Shown: one piece after another, positions 52,512 through 62,693 of the stretch
Layout: every line of letters begins with the position of its first letter
How positions within the stretch are numbered: position 1 is the stretch's first letter
Source: Limnohabitans sp. T6-5
GTDB taxonomy: Bacteria > Pseudomonadota > Gammaproteobacteria > Burkholderiales > Burkholderiaceae_C
DNA length: 64,000 bases
Assembly (NCBI RefSeq): GCF_003063315.1
Contig: NZ_NERV01000003.1
Coordinates: forward strand, 558,001 to 622,000
Direction of reading: 5' to 3'
Notes under the pieces: model-generated
Seen by the model: only the letters and a program-made list of their open reading frames with translations
Databases searched by the model: none
Told to the model about the DNA's origin: nothing
Made by a program: the position numbers and the translations under genes

Positions 52512-52725
52512 GCAAAGCGTCCCGGTCGAGCATGTAACCCTGCAGCCGTCCCCCGCCACCCAGGCAGCGCTGCTCCCAAAGTTGCCATTCGGTGGCTTGG
52601 CGCTCTTGACCGGCCAGCTGTTCCAGATAGTCGCGCACGGCTTGGTTCAGGCTTTTGCCCATCTTGCGCGCCGCCTCGCGGGCGGCTTCGGCAACGCGTT
52701 CGTCGACTGACAGGGTGATGTTCAT
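52498..52725 (-). CDS. VapB-like ribbon-helix-helix antitoxin
   Basis: A 75-aa protein. The N-terminal RHH fold is MNITLSVDERVAEAAREAAR and KMGKSLNQAVRDYLEQLAG; the acidic/hydrophobic tail (WEQRCLGGGGRLQGYMLDRD) would bind the toxin. It overlaps the toxin gene by 14 bases. A 13-bp perfect palindrome stands 57 bases upstream and is its likely operator. Confidence 0.85.
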   Translation of the reverse strand: MNITLSVDERVAEAAREAARKMGKSLNQAVRDYLEQLAGQERQATEWQLWEQRCLGGGGRLQGYMLDRDALHDRG

Positions 52726-52781
52726 GGCGGTCCTTCATGAAAGGAAGAGGCGGAGTTTGCCTTTTCGAATGGCATATTCGC

Positions 52782-52794
52782 ACATATTATGTGT
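52782..52794. promoter_or_regulatory. 13-bp palindrome, candidate VapBC operator
   Basis: CACATA-T-TATGTG lies between vapB (starting at 52725, leftward) and alaS (starting at 52894, rightward). RHH antitoxins bind such inverted repeats in their own promoters. Confidence 0.45.
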
Positions 52795-52856
52795 AATTTC
52801 TATTTTGAACGCCAATCAGCCCCATCTGCACAGCGCGCTCGAATACGCCCCAAACT

Positions 52857-52862
52857 TATAAT
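52857..52862 (+). promoter_or_regulatory. Candidate -10 element of alaS
   Basis: TATAAT, 32 bases before the ATG at 52894. The -35 position is poor, so the promoter is only partly supported. Confidence 0.35.
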
Positions 52863-52893
52863 GCGGGGTTGCACTTTGAGCGAAAACACCCCC

Positions 52894-55548
52894 ATGAGCC
52901 AAGCCACTTTCTCCGTCGCCGACATCCGCAAGACTTTCCTGGACTTTTTCGAGTCCAAGGGCCACACCGTGGTGGCGTCCAGCCCCCTGGTGCCGGGCAA
53001 TGACCCGACTTTGATGTTCACCAACTCGGGCATGGTCCAGTTCAAGGACGTGTTTTTGGGTTCCGACAAGCGCTCTTATGTGCGCGCAGCGTCCGTACAA
53101 GCCTGCCTGCGCGCCGGTGGCAAGCACAACGACCTCGAAAACGTGGGCTACACCGCCCGCCATCACACCTTTTTTGAGATGCTGGGCAATTGGTCGTTTG
53201 GCGACTACTTCAAGCGCGAGTCGCTGCAGTGGGCTTGGGAACTGCTGACCCAAGTCTATAAATTGCCCGCCGACAAGTTGTACGCCACGGTGTACATGGA
53301 AGACGACGAAGCCTATGGCATTTGGGAAGGCATTTTTGTCAAAGCCGGCTGGACGCCTGAGCGCATCAAAGAAGAAAACCGCATCATCCGCATCGGCGAC
53401 AACAAGGGCGGTCGCTACAAGTCCGACAACTTCTGGATGATGGCCGACACCGGCCCTTGCGGTCCTTGCTCCGAAATTTTCTACGACCACGGTGCCCACA
53501 TTCCCGGTGGCCCACCCGGCAGCCCCGATGAAGATGGTGACCGCTTCATCGAAATCTGGAACAACGTGTTCATGCAGTTCAACATGGACGAAACCGGTGC
53601 CGTCACGCCACTGCCCGCACCTTGCGTGGACACCGGCATGGGCCTGGAGCGCCTGGCCGCCATCTTGCAGCACGTTCACAGCAACTACGAAATTGACATT
53701 TTTGACGCGCTGATCAAGGCCGCATCACGCGAGACCGGTTGCACCGACCTTAACAACAAGTCGCTGCGCGTGATCGCCGACCACATCCGCGCCACCGCGT
53801 TCTTGGTGAGCGACGGCGTGGTGCCGAGCAACGAAGGCCGCGGCTATGTGCAGCGCCGCATCATCCGCCGTGCCATTCGCCACGGTTATTTGTTGGGCCA
53901 AAAGACCCCGTTCTTCCACAAGCTGGTGCCCGATTTGGTCAAGCTCATGGGCGCGGCCTACCCCAACATGGCCGATCAGGCCGATCGCATTGCCGAGGTT
54001 TTGCGTGTGGAAGAAGAGCGCTTCTTTGAGACCCTGCAAAGCGGTATGCAAATTCTGGATTCGGCCCTCGAAGGTGGCGTCAAAGTGCTGCCCGGCGAAG
54101 TGGCCTTCAAGCTGCACGACACCTACGGCTTCCCGCTCGACCTGTCGGCCGACGTCTGCCGCGAGCGCGGTCTGAGCGTGGACGAAGCCGGTTTTGCCAC
54201 CGCCATGGAAAAGCAAAAAGCCCAGGCCCGCGCCGCTGGCAAGTTCAAGATGGACAAGGCGCTGGACTATTCGGGCGCTGGCAACGACTTTGTGGGCTAC
54301 GACGACCTGACGGCCAACGCCAAAGTGCTGGCCTTGTACGCTGACGGCAATGCCGTGACCGAACTCAAAGCCGGCCAAGCGGGCGTGGTGGTGCTGGACA
54401 CGACCCCGTTCTATGCCGAGTCCGGCGGCCAAGTGGGCGACCAGGGCATGGTCCACAACGCGGGCGGCCAGTTCAACGTGGCCGACACCCTCAAGATCAA
54501 GGCCGATGTGTTTGGCCACCACGGCGAGGTGAAATCCGGCAGCCTCAAGGTGGGCGACGCGGTGCAAGCCCATGTGGACTTGGGCCTACGCGCTGCCACC
54601 GTGCGCAACCACAGCGCCACCCACCTGATGCACAAAGCCCTGCGCGAAGTGCTGGGCAGCCATGTGCAGCAAAAGGGTAGCTTGGTCAATGCCGAGCGCA
54701 CCCGCTTTGACTTTGCGCACAACGCGCCCGTGACGGACGCCGAGATCCGCCAGATCGAAGCCCAAGTCAACGCCGAAATTTTGGCCAACGCTGCGGCACA
54801 AGCCCGTGTGATGGACATCGAAAGCGCGCAGAAAACCGGCGCGATGATGCTGTTTGGCGAGAAGTACGGTGAGACTGTTCGTGTTTTGGACATCGGCTCC
54901 AGCCGCGAGCTGTGTGGTGGCACCCACGTCAAAGCGACGGGCGACATTGGTTTGTTCAAGATCGTCAGCGAAGGTGGCGTGGCTGCTGGCGTGCGCCGCA
55001 TCGAAGCCGTGACCGGTGAAAACGCTTTGGCTTATCTGCAATCGTTGGAAGACACCGTGACGCAAGCTGCAGGCTCGCTCAAGGCCCAGCCTGCCGAGCT
55101 GAACGCCCGCATTGCGCAGGTGCTGGACCAAGTCAAAGCGCTCGAAAAAGAACTGGCTGCCGCCAAAGGCAAGCTGGCTTCGGCCCAGGGCGACGAGCTG
55201 ATGAAGCAAGCGGTGGATGTCAAAGGCATCCAGCTGCTGGTGGCCACGCTCGAAGGCGCCGACGCCAAGACCCTGCGCGACACCATGGACAAGCTCAAAG
55301 ACAAGCTCAAGACCTCTGCCGTGATCGTCTTGACCGCTGTGGACGGTGAGAAGGTGCAGATCGCCGCTGGCGTGACCGCCGACACCACAGGCAAAGTCAA
55401 GGCGGGCGAGTTGGCCAGCTTTGTGGCGGGCCAGGTGGGCGGTAAAGGCGGCGGCAAGCCCGACATGGCCATGGCCGGGGGCACCAACCCCGCAGCCTTG
55501 CCCGCCGCCATGGCCAGCGTTCAGGCTTGGGTGACTGAACGCGTCTGA
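52894..55548 (+). CDS. alaS: Alanyl-tRNA synthetase
   Basis: An 884-aa class II synthetase. Start [20 protein letters not shown] at 52894, not the longer frame from 52789. Motifs: [22 protein letters not shown]-like [15 protein letters not shown], and class II motif 3 in [12 protein letters not shown]. The editing domain has [16 protein letters not shown] and [13 protein letters not shown]. The C-Ala coiled coil ends the protein. It charges tRNA-Ala. Confidence 0.98.
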   Translation: MSQATFSVADIRKTFLDFFESKGHTVVASSPLVPGNDPTLMFTNSGMVQFKDVFLGSDKRSYVRAASVQACLRAGGKHNDLENVGYTARHHTFFEMLGNWSFGDYFKRESLQWAWELLTQVYKLPADKLYATVYMEDDEAYGIWEGIFVKAGWTPERIKEENRIIRIGDNKGGRYKSDNFWMMADTGPCGPCSEIFYDHGAHIPGGPPGSPDEDGDRFIEIWNNVFMQFNMDETGAVTPLPAPCVDTGMGLERLAAILQHVHSNYEIDIFDALIKAASRETGCTDLNNKSLRVIADHIRATAFLVSDGVVPSNEGRGYVQRRIIRRAIRHGYLLGQKTPFFHKLVPDLVKLMGAAYPNMADQADRIAEVLRVEEERFFETLQSGMQILDSALEGGVKVLPGEVAFKLHDTYGFPLDLSADVCRERGLSVDEAGFATAMEKQKAQARAAGKFKMDKALDYSGAGNDFVGYDDLTANAKVLALYADGNAVTELKAGQAGVVVLDTTPFYAESGGQVGDQGMVHNAGGQFNVADTLKIKADVFGHHGEVKSGSLKVGDAVQAHVDLGLRAATVRNHSATHLMHKALREVLGSHVQQKGSLVNAERTRFDFAHNAPVTDAEIRQIEAQVNAEILANAAAQARVMDIESAQKTGAMMLFGEKYGETVRVLDIGSSRELCGGTHVKATGDIGLFKIVSEGGVAAGVRRIEAVTGENALAYLQSLEDTVTQAAGSLKAQPAELNARIAQVLDQVKALEKELAAAKGKLASAQGDELMKQAVDVKGIQLLVATLEGADAKTLRDTMDKLKDKLKTSAVIVLTAVDGEKVQIAAGVTADTTGKVKAGELASFVAGQVGGKGGGKPDMAMAGGTNPAALPAAMASVQAWVTERV

Positions 55549-55588
55549 GTCTTTCGTAGCACGCAACATCTGTCCAGGGAGGACTTCG

Positions 55589-56107
55589 ATGACACGCAAT
55601 CGATGGGGTGTTGAAATGGCGGGCGTGGTCTTGGCCTTGGCCGCCGGTGCGGCCCAGGCTCAGTATGAAAAATCGGCCTGGCCCGCCGCTTCGCCTTCAC
55701 CCGTCATTCAGATGACTGATTTGAATGATCAGCCCTGGAACACGGCTGAGCTCAAAGGCAAGTTGGTGGTGTTGAACTTCTGGGCCACCTGGTGCGGCCC
55801 CTGCAAGCAGGAGTTGCCGTCCTTGCAGGCCTTGAGTGATGCCAGCGGCGGCAACCCGGTGGTCATCACGGTCGACGTCAAGGAGCCTGCGTCCAAGGTG
55901 ACCACGTTTGTCTTTGGCAACCGCATCCGTTTGCCTGTGGTGCTCGATAAATCAGGCGAGATAGCCCGGCAGTGGGGAGTGCGCGCGTTTCCGACCACTG
56001 TGCTGATTGGCGCAGATGGCCAGGCCCGCTGGCGGATCCAAGGCGCGTTGGACTGGAATGGTCCTGAAGCCCGAGCCTGGGTGAATGGCCTCAAACTCGA
56101 TCAATAA
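55589..56107 (+). CDS. TlpA/ResA-like thioredoxin
   Basis: A 172-aa periplasmic redoxin. N-terminal signal (MAGVVLALAAGAAQAQYEKS from a Met at residue 10, cut near AQA). The active site WATWCGPCKQELPS is at about residue 70; GVRAFPTTVLIG is the cis-Pro loop. GGGAGGACTTCG is the ribosome site. It probably reduces cytochrome c maturation or other periplasmic disulfides. Confidence 0.88.
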   Translation: MTRNRWGVEMAGVVLALAAGAAQAQYEKSAWPAASPSPVIQMTDLNDQPWNTAELKGKLVVLNFWATWCGPCKQELPSLQALSDASGGNPVVITVDVKEPASKVTTFVFGNRIRLPVVLDKSGEIARQWGVRAFPTTVLIGADGQARWRIQGALDWNGPEARAWVNGLKLDQ

Positions 56108-56111
56108 AACC

Positions 56112-56184
56112 GTTGTCGGGGTCTGCGACCACCGACCTACACGATGCATTTGCCTGTAGGTCGGGAGGACTCGAAGAGTCCGAC
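56112..56184. repeat. REP-like pair, family A
   Basis: GTTGTCGGGGTCTGCGACCA faces CTGTAGGTCGGGAGGACTCG, which also folds on itself to CGACA. It separates the convergent tlpA-like and SDR genes. Confidence 0.65.
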
Positions 56185-56209
56185 ATGAGCCCCAAAAGCA
56201 TCGCTTCTT

Positions 56210-57007
56210 CTAGCGCTTGAGGGCTCGTCCCATCATCATCTTGAACATGCTGCCTGCCAAGCCGCGTGACATGAGGCGGCTCATCATGAAGGCCATCATT
56301 TTGTTGCGCGGGCCGGGCACGGCGTCCAGCTTGCGGCCCAGGGCGGCCAGTCCGCAGGCGGCTACCTCTTCGGGACGCATGATGCTCATGCCCATGGACG
56401 CAAAGTCAATGCCCGTGGCCGCTGCCATGGGTGTGTCGGTGGGGCCGGGCGAGAGCACCGACACATCCACCCCCAGGCTTTTCATCTCGAAGTGCAGACC
56501 GGCGGCCAGGCCCATCACGTACGACTTGGTCGCGCCGTATTGGGCCATGAAGGGCTGCGGCATCCAGCCCGAGAGGCTGGAGACAAACAAGATCGCGCCA
56601 CGTCCGCGCTGGGCCATGCCCGCACCAAAGTGGCGGGCCAGCGTCATGGGGGCGATCACGTTCATGTGCACCATCTCCTGGTGGCGGGCCTGGGACGATT
56701 CCACAAACAGACCAATGGTTTCGATGGCTGCGCAGGGCACCAGCATGTCAATGATCAGGTCTTGCGTGGTGTCCAACACTTGGTTCAAGCCTTCGGGCCT
56801 TGTCAGGTCGGCCGAGATGGTGCGAACCTGTACGCCGGTTTGCTGGCGCAGTTTTTCGGCCTGGGTGTCGAGTTGGCTGGTGTTACGGGCCACCATCACG
56901 ATGTTCAGGCCTTCTTGGGCCAGTTGCTGGACCAACGCGGCGCCAATGCCCGAGGTGCCGCCGGTGACCAAGGCCCAGGCGCCATAACGTTGTTTGAAGT
57001 TGCGCAT
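56210..57007 (-). CDS. Short-chain dehydrogenase/reductase
   Basis: A 265-aa SDR. The cofactor motif is TGGTSGIGAALVQQL at about residue 16. The catalytic Ser is in FVSSLSGWMPQPF and the Tyr/Lys in AQYGATKSYVMGLA (YxxxK). It resembles DltE/steroid-like SDRs. It is divergent from a TetR gene, with a palindromic operator between the starts, so the repressor very likely controls it. Substrate unknown. Confidence 0.9.
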   Translation of the reverse strand: MRNFKQRYGAWALVTGGTSGIGAALVQQLAQEGLNIVMVARNTSQLDTQAEKLRQQTGVQVRTISADLTRPEGLNQVLDTTQDLIIDMLVPCAAIETIGLFVESSQARHQEMVHMNVIAPMTLARHFGAGMAQRGRGAILFVSSLSGWMPQPFMAQYGATKSYVMGLAAGLHFEMKSLGVDVSVLSPGPTDTPMAAATGIDFASMGMSIMRPEEVAACGLAALGRKLDAVPGPRNKMMAFMMSRLMSRGLAGSMFKMMMGRALKR

Positions 57008-57021
57008 GAGAAAAATCCTTA

Positions 57022-57043
57022 TTTCTAACTGATCGGTTAGAAA
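57022..57043. promoter_or_regulatory. Palindromic TetR operator
   Basis: TTTCTAAC-tGATCg-GTTAGAAA: 8-bp perfect arms around a GATC centre, between the SDR (start 57007, leftward) and TetR gene (start 57073, rightward). This is the usual size and place of a TetR-family operator. Confidence 0.8.
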
Positions 57044-57072
57044 TTATAATCACAAAAAATTCAAGGTCGAAT

Positions 57073-57699
57073 ATGGGACGTTACAAAAAGTACGAACGTG
57101 ATGACATCGCCAGAAAAGCGATGGAGATTTTTTGGCGTAATGGTTTCCAGGGCACCTCCACGCAGACTCTGGTGGAGTCCATGGGGGTGAACCGTTTCAG
57201 CCTGTATGCGGAGTTCGGCAACAAGCAGAACCTGTACGAGGCCGCGCTCCAGCTGTATGCCCATGAGGTGGTGGACCAGCATTTCCGGGCGCTGGAGTCC
57301 GAAGATGGCGGTTTACCGCAGATCGAGGCGATGTTGGCGGGTTTTGCCGCAGCGGCCGGAGAGCTGGGCTCGGAGCTGGGCTGCTTCATGTGCAATTGCG
57401 CCACAGAGCGCGGGGCCGAAGATCCGGGTAGCCAGGTGTTTGTGCACGCGCATGTGTCGCGCATCAGCGCGGCATTGAGCAACGCCCTGAACAACGCCCG
57501 TCAAGACGGGGTCATTCGCCCTGAGGTGGATACGGTGCAAGAAGGCCAGTTTCTGGCCACCCTGTTGCTGGGTTTATTTGTGCTGCTGCGCGCCAAGGTA
57601 GAGCCAGCCGTGGTGCGCTCGTCGGCGCATATCGCGATGGCGCATTTGCAGCAACTGCAGCTCAGATCACAGGTTCAAGGTCAAAGCGCTGCTCAATGA
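57073..57699 (+). CDS. TetR-family repressor
   Basis: A 208-aa regulator. HTH at residues about 10-55: ARKAMEIFWRNGFQGTSTQT and LVESMGVNRFSLYAEFGNKQ. The C-terminal ligand domain carries GCFMCNCATERG, which is common in the YxaF/AcrR-like group. AAGGTCG lies before the ATG. It is divergent from the SDR gene; the last 33 bases overlap the convergent pseudouridine synthase gene. Confidence 0.92.
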   Translation: MGRYKKYERDDIARKAMEIFWRNGFQGTSTQTLVESMGVNRFSLYAEFGNKQNLYEAALQLYAHEVVDQHFRALESEDGGLPQIEAMLAGFAAAAGELGSELGCFMCNCATERGAEDPGSQVFVHAHVSRISAALSNALNNARQDGVIRPEVDTVQEGQFLATLLLGLFVLLRAKVEPAVVRSSAHIAMAHLQQLQLRSQVQGQSAAQ

Positions 57700-58578
57700 G
57701 CGTTCCTGCCCCGTGACGGGGTCTGTGAAGGCGATGCGCTCAGCCAGCAATTGCAGGGGACTGCTGAAGTCTTCGGCCTCATCGGGGCCGCGTAAGACCT
57801 GGGGGTAGAACTGATCGCCTTCAATCGGAGCACCCAGCGCGAGCATGTGCACCCGCAGCTGATGGCGTTTGCCGGTGACGGGCTCCAGTTGATAAAGCGC
57901 GCGTTCGCCCTCGGTACGCAGCATCTGCAGGTGGGTCTCGCTGTTGGGCTCGCCGGGCACCTCGCGCATTCTGAAAAACGCGCTGTCTTCGGCCAAGCGG
58001 CTGGTGTGCATGCGCGGCTGCACCAGATGGGCACGCCAGGGCGCCACCGCCAGGTAGTGTTTGTGGACTTGCCGGTTTCTGAACAGGGCCTGGTAGGCGT
58101 CGCGGTCTTGCGGGCGTTTGCTCAGCAGCACCAGACCAGCGGTTTCCCGGTCAATGCGGTGGACCGGTGTCAAGTCGGTGCAGCCGGTCAGGCGCTTGAG
58201 TTGTACCAGCAGGCTTTGCTGCACGTAGCGGCCCGACGGGGTCACGGGCATGAAGTGAGGTTTGTCGGCCACCAGCAGTTGTTCGTCTTCAAACACGATC
58301 CGCGCATGTACCGGCAGCTGCGGCTCGTTGTCCAAATGGCGGTAGTAGTAGATGCGCTGGCCGGGCAAAAATGCTTGTTCGGGGGGGAGGGCATGGCCTT
58401 GTGAGGCCAGCACCAGGCCCTGGCGCATGCGTTCGGTCCATTGGGCTCGCGTCACGGTGCCCATGCGATCACTCAAAAAATCCAGCACCGTGGGCCAAGC
58501 ACCGGCAGGCAAGGCCACGCAACTGGCGCTCACGCCGTCACGGGTGGGCAGTTGGGCCTGGCGGGCGGGGCGGGCCAT
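57667..58578 (-). CDS. RluA-family pseudouridine synthase
   Basis: A 303-aa enzyme. The catalytic Asp is in LTPVHRIDRETAGLVLLSKR (HRIDRETAG, about residue 142). An S4-like N-terminal part (SDRMGTVTRAQWTERMRQGL) precedes DKPHFMPVTPSGRYVQQ. The tail has GKRHQLRVHMLALGAPIEGD. It modifies uridines in rRNA or tRNA; the exact position is not predictable. Its 3' end overlaps the TetR gene in the opposite direction. Confidence 0.92.
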   Translation of the reverse strand: MARPARQAQLPTRDGVSASCVALPAGAWPTVLDFLSDRMGTVTRAQWTERMRQGLVLASQGHALPPEQAFLPGQRIYYYRHLDNEPQLPVHARIVFEDEQLLVADKPHFMPVTPSGRYVQQSLLVQLKRLTGCTDLTPVHRIDRETAGLVLLSKRPQDRDAYQALFRNRQVHKHYLAVAPWRAHLVQPRMHTSRLAEDSAFFRMREVPGEPNSETHLQMLRTEGERALYQLEPVTGKRHQLRVHMLALGAPIEGDQFYPQVLRGPDEAEDFSSPLQLLAERIAFTDPVTGQERSLSSALTLNL

Positions 58579-58589
58579 GGCGGCACAGG

Positions 58590-59327
58590 TCAGACCCGGC
58601 GAAACACCAGGTCCCAGACACCGTGGCCCAGCTTCAGGCCCCGGTTTTCAAACTTGGTCAAAGGCCGGTAGTCGGGTTTGGCCGCATAGCCACCTTGCGC
58701 GGCATCGCCCGTGTTGCGCAGCAGTTTTTCGGCGCTGATGACGTCCATCATCTGCTCGGCATAGGGCTGCCAGTCGGTGGCGCAATGCAGGTAGCCGCCC
58801 ACCTTGAGGCGTTTGGCCAACTTGTTGACCAATTCGGCCTGGATCAGGCGGCGTTTGTGGTGCTTGGTTTTGTGCCAGGGGTCAGGAAAGTAGATGTGCA
58901 CACCGTCCAGGCTTTGCTCGGGCAGCATGTGGTCGATGACTTCCACCGCGTCGTGCCGCAGGATGCGGATGTTGTGGATGTCCTGCTCGCCAATGCGTTT
59001 GAGCAGAGCGCCGACACCCGCCTCGTGCACTTCGCAGCACAAAAAGTTGTCATCGGGCCGCACTTTGGCGATGTGGGCGGTGGCTTCGCCCATGCCAAAG
59101 CCGATTTCCAGAATCAGCGGCGCTGTGCGGCCAAAGGCGGCTTCGGCGTTGAACGCGCCAGGGGCGTAGTTCAGCAAATTGGTCGGGCCATAGAGTTCGT
59201 AGGCCTTGGCCTGGCCAATGGTGGTGCGGCCAGCGCGCAGCACATAGCTTTTGATGGTGCGCAAAAAAGGCACGTCAGCAGGGATGTCCGAGGGCTTGCG
59301 GCCTTCAGAGGGGGTGTTTTCGGTCAT
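58590..59327 (-). CDS. trmB: tRNA (guanine-N7-)-methyltransferase
   Basis: A 245-aa SAM enzyme. Start [20 protein letters not shown] at 59327. SAM motif [17 protein letters not shown] at about residue 70, and [17 protein letters not shown], the TrmB hallmark with the catalytic Asp. It methylates G46 of tRNA. It is divergent from aroC. Confidence 0.96.
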   Translation of the reverse strand: MTENTPSEGRKPSDIPADVPFLRTIKSYVLRAGRTTIGQAKAYELYGPTNLLNYAPGAFNAEAAFGRTAPLILEIGFGMGEATAHIAKVRPDDNFLCCEVHEAGVGALLKRIGEQDIHNIRILRHDAVEVIDHMLPEQSLDGVHIYFPDPWHKTKHHKRRLIQAELVNKLAKRLKVGGYLHCATDWQPYAEQMMDVISAEKLLRNTGDAAQGGYAAKPDYRPLTKFENRGLKLGHGVWDLVFRRV

Positions 59328-59386
59328 GGGGTGGGATTGTAGGATGCGCGCCGTCTGTGCCTGCGGGGCTCTGGGATAATCCGGGC

Positions 59387-60484
59387 ATGAGCGGCAATAC
59401 CTTCGGAACACTTTTCTCGGTCACCAACTTTGGTGAATCCCACGGCCCGGCCATTGGCTGCGTGATTGACGGCTGCCCGCCGGGCATGTCCCTGAGCGAG
59501 GCCGACATCCAGCCCGATCTGGACCGCCGCCGCCCCGGCACCAGCAAATTCGTCACCCAACGCAACGAACCCGATGCGGTGCAGATCATCTCGGGCGTGT
59601 ACCAGGGTCAAACCACCGGCACCCCGATCTGCCTGCTCATTCAGAACACCGACCAGCGCAGCAAGGACTACGGCGACATCCTGCAGACCTTCCGCCCGGG
59701 CCACGCCGACTACACCTACTGGCGCAAATACGGTCTGCGTGACCCGCGTGGCGGTGGTCGTTCGTCGGCTCGTCTCACAGCCCCCATGGTGGCCGCAGGT
59801 GCGGTGGCCAAGAAGTGGCTGAAAGAACAGTTTGGCACCACCTTTGTCGGCTGCATGACCCAGATCGGTGATGTGCCGATTGGCTTTGAGAGCTGGGACC
59901 ATGTGCCGAACAACCCGTTTTTTGCCCCGGTGGCCGATGTGTCGGCCCTGGAGGACTACATGAACGCGCTGCGCAAGTCGGGCGATTCGTGTGGTGCGCG
60001 TCTGCGCGTGGTGGCCCGTGGCGTGCCCGTAGGCCTGGGTCAGCCGCTGTTTGACAAGATCGACGCCGACATCGCTTTTGCCATGATGGGCATCAACGCC
60101 GTCAAAGGCGTGGAGATTGGCGCGGGCTTCGGCTGCGTCACCCAAAAGGGCAGCACGGCGGGCGACTCGCTCACCCCCGAGGGCTTTGTGGGCAACAACG
60201 CGGGCGGCGTGCTGGGTGGCATCAGCACCGGGCAGGACATCGAGGTGTCGATCGCCATCAAGCCAACCAGTTCGATTTTGATTGCGCGCGACACCATCGA
60301 CTCCGAGGGCCACACGACCGAGGTCATCACCAAGGGCCGCCACGACCCTTGCGTGGGCATCCGCGCCACGCCCATTGCCGAGGCCATGCTGGCCCTGGTG
60401 GTGATGGAGCACGCCCTGCAACACCGTGCCCAGTGCGGTGATGTGGTGCACGCTTTGGCCCCGATCGCCGCCGCCAAGCCCTGA
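59387..60484 (+). CDS. aroC: Chorismate synthase
   Basis: A 365-aa enzyme; start [20 protein letters not shown] at 59387. The three signatures are [37 protein letters not shown] and [19 protein letters not shown] (near the end). It makes chorismate from EPSP with reduced FMN, last step of the shikimate pathway. The stop overlaps the next ATG (TGATG). Confidence 0.97.
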   Translation: MSGNTFGTLFSVTNFGESHGPAIGCVIDGCPPGMSLSEADIQPDLDRRRPGTSKFVTQRNEPDAVQIISGVYQGQTTGTPICLLIQNTDQRSKDYGDILQTFRPGHADYTYWRKYGLRDPRGGGRSSARLTAPMVAAGAVAKKWLKEQFGTTFVGCMTQIGDVPIGFESWDHVPNNPFFAPVADVSALEDYMNALRKSGDSCGARLRVVARGVPVGLGQPLFDKIDADIAFAMMGINAVKGVEIGAGFGCVTQKGSTAGDSLTPEGFVGNNAGGVLGGISTGQDIEVSIAIKPTSSILIARDTIDSEGHTTEVITKGRHDPCVGIRATPIAEAMLALVVMEHALQHRAQCGDVVHALAPIAAAKP

Positions 60485-61668
60485 TGCCGCAGACCCGCCG
60501 GGCATTGTTTCCGTTCGCGGCCCTGTCGGCCAGCTATTTCGCACACATCGGCTTCTTCAACCCCTACCTGCCGCTGTGGCTCAAAGAGATGGGCCTGGGC
60601 CTGGTGGCCATCAGCCTGCTGACGTCGGTGCAGGCCGCCACGCGCCTGTTTGCACCCTACGTCTGGGGCTGGATCAGCGACCACACGGGCGAGCGCGTCA
60701 AGTTGCTGCGCATCGGCGCGGCGGTGGCACTGGCCTCGGCCTGTCTTTTGTGGCTGCAGCTCACCCCCGTGTGGCTGGGCGTGGTCTTGCTGGTGATGTT
60801 CACCCACACCAGCTCGATGATGCCCATGAGCGAAGCGGCCATGGCGCACCTGGTCAGCCAGGGCGGGGCGTTTGATGCCAAGCGTTATGGCCGTGTGCGC
60901 CTGTGGGGCTCCATCGGTTTTCTGGTCACGGTGTTTGTGGCGGGGGCCTGGTTCGAGGCCTTTGGCATGCACCAGTTCCCGACCATGACCATCCTGAGCT
61001 TGCTGGCGGTGTTGGTCAGCGCCATGGCTCTGCCCGACCTCAAGGAAGCCGGGCATGCCGAGCTGGAGCCGGTGCCCGTGCGCAGCGTGCTGGCGCAGCC
61101 AGCGGTGCGCTGGTTTTTTGCCGGGGCGTTTTTTCACGTGCTCTCGCACATTGGCATTTACGTTTTCTTTTCGCTCTACCTGGACTCGCTCGGTTACAGC
61201 AAGACCCTGATTGGGGTGATGTGGGCGGTGTCGGTGGTGGTCGAGATCGCCTGGTTCTTCTGGCAGTCGCGCTGGCTTCATCTCTTGCCGCTGTCGGGCT
61301 GGATGTTTTTGTGCTCGGTGGCCATGGCGCTGCGCATGGTGCTCACGGCCGCCTGGGCCGATGTGCTGCTGGTGCTGGTGCTGGCGCAGGCCCTGCATGC
61401 GCTCACGTTCGCGGCCCACCACACGGCTTGCATTGCCTTGCTGTCGCACCACTTTCCGGGCCGTTTGCGTGGGCGTGGGCAGGCGCTCTACACCGTGCTG
61501 GCTTATGGTTTTTCGGGCGTCATTGGCGGCTTGCTGGGCGGACTGCTCAGTGAGCGCTGGGGCCTGGCTTCGGTCTTTTGGGTCTCGGTGCTCACCAGCC
61601 TGGTGGCCGTGGCCGCCACCTGGAAAGTCTGGCGTCACCACCACCCTGCCGCTGAGGTGAATGCATGA
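60484..61668 (+). CDS. MFS transporter, HcaT/MFS_1-like
   Basis: A 394-aa inner-membrane protein with about 12 TM segments. N-terminal SYFAHIGFFNPYLPLWLKEM and PYVWGWISDHTGERVKLLRI match the HcaT/LacY-like group (3-phenylpropionate permease relatives). Start overlaps the aroC stop by one base; its stop overlaps the hydrolase ATG. Substrate unknown; an aromatic acid would fit the group, but that is inference. Confidence 0.88.
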   Translation: MPQTRRALFPFAALSASYFAHIGFFNPYLPLWLKEMGLGLVAISLLTSVQAATRLFAPYVWGWISDHTGERVKLLRIGAAVALASACLLWLQLTPVWLGVVLLVMFTHTSSMMPMSEAAMAHLVSQGGAFDAKRYGRVRLWGSIGFLVTVFVAGAWFEAFGMHQFPTMTILSLLAVLVSAMALPDLKEAGHAELEPVPVRSVLAQPAVRWFFAGAFFHVLSHIGIYVFFSLYLDSLGYSKTLIGVMWAVSVVVEIAWFFWQSRWLHLLPLSGWMFLCSVAMALRMVLTAAWADVLLVLVLAQALHALTFAAHHTACIALLSHHFPGRLRGRGQALYTVLAYGFSGVIGGLLGGLLSERWGLASVFWVSVLTSLVAVAATWKVWRHHHPAAEVNA

Positions 61669-62534
61669 AGTCCACCCCCATTGTTTGCCCTGATTTCTTG
61701 CCCGCAGACCTGGCCTCTGCATTGGCGGACGGCCAACGCTTCGTCACAACGAGCGATGGTGTGTCCTTGGTTTGGCACAGCTGGGGGGCGCAGGACCGGC
61801 CCACAGTGGTCTTGCTGCACGGCGGCAGTGGCAGCTGGACGCATTGGGTGCGCTGCATTGCACCCCTGCGTGACGCAGGCTGGCGTGTGCTGGCGCCTGA
61901 TTTGCCCGGCTTTGGCGACTCGGACTTGCCCCCGGGCTGCACCGATGTGCCGCAATTGCCCGTGCACCTGCACGCCGGGCTGCAGCAGTTGGCCCCGCAA
62001 GGCCCGGTGCAGATCGCGGGCTTTTCGTTTGGTGGCATGACGGGGGCGCTTTGGTTGGCCGAGTTTCCCGACGATGCGCAGGCCCTGGTGCTGGTGGGCG
62101 CACCCGGCATGGGCTTGTCTTCTGCCCAGCGCACATCCCTCAAGGGCTGGCGCCACCTGGCCACAGCGGAGGCGCAAGACGAGGTGCACCGCTACAACTT
62201 GATGGCCCTGATGCTGCAGCACCCCGAGAGTCTGGACAAGTTGGCGCTCGAGGTGCACCGCGCCAATGTGCAACGCGACCGCATGCCGCGCCGCCGCCTG
62301 TCGAGCACACCCATCGTGGCCGAAGCGCTGCCGCGGGTTCGCGCCCGGGTCAGCGCCATTTACGGTGAGCACGACGCCCTGTACACGGGCCGTCTGCCCG
62401 AGCTGCGCGCGGCGATCATGCGGCTGTCACCAAACTGGGGCCAATGGCACACCGTCCCCGGGGCGGGGCATTGGGTGGTTTACGAGGCGGCTGACGCCTT
62501 CAATGCCGCGTTGTTGAAAGTATTGGCTTTGTAG
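61665..62534 (+). CDS. Alpha/beta hydrolase
   Basis: A 289-aa hydrolase. Oxyanion motif VVLLHGGSGSWTHWVRCI at about residue 48, nucleophile elbow IAGFSFGGMTGALWL (Ser in GFSFGG), acid probably Asp in YGEHDALYTG, and His in VPGAGHWVVYE. It is translationally coupled to the MFS gene (ATGA). Substrate unknown; the family covers ester and C-C hydrolases. Confidence 0.88.
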   Translation: MKSTPIVCPDFLPADLASALADGQRFVTTSDGVSLVWHSWGAQDRPTVVLLHGGSGSWTHWVRCIAPLRDAGWRVLAPDLPGFGDSDLPPGCTDVPQLPVHLHAGLQQLAPQGPVQIAGFSFGGMTGALWLAEFPDDAQALVLVGAPGMGLSSAQRTSLKGWRHLATAEAQDEVHRYNLMALMLQHPESLDKLALEVHRANVQRDRMPRRRLSSTPIVAEALPRVRARVSAIYGEHDALYTGRLPELRAAIMRLSPNWGQWHTVPGAGHWVVYEAADAFNAALLKVLAL

Positions 62535-62541
62535 CTGTGTT

Positions 62542-62649
62542 GTGTGGGAGCGGCGCTCTGTGGGCTTGCTGCTGTGGGGGAGCGGCGCCCTCGCCGCGAA
62601 AGAGCGCCCACATACCACAAGCCATCGCCCCGAGGGCGGGGCTCCCACA
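62542..62649. repeat. REP-like cluster, family B
   Basis: GTGTGGGAGCGGCGCTCTGT and GGAGCGGCGCCCTCGCCGCG on the left; CATCGCCCCGAGGGCGGGGC-TCCCACA on the right. The ends match the pair at 2798-2871. It lies between the convergent hydrolase and aroQ genes. Confidence 0.75.
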
Positions 62650-62693
62650 ATGGATGCCATAGCCCGAGGGCATGGCACCTGTATCAGAACGCC

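Noticed and set aside
60040..61722. 560-codon minus-strand frame opposite aroC and the MFS gene
   Set aside because: It crosses two well-supported genes and has shadow composition (His/Gln/Arg-rich).
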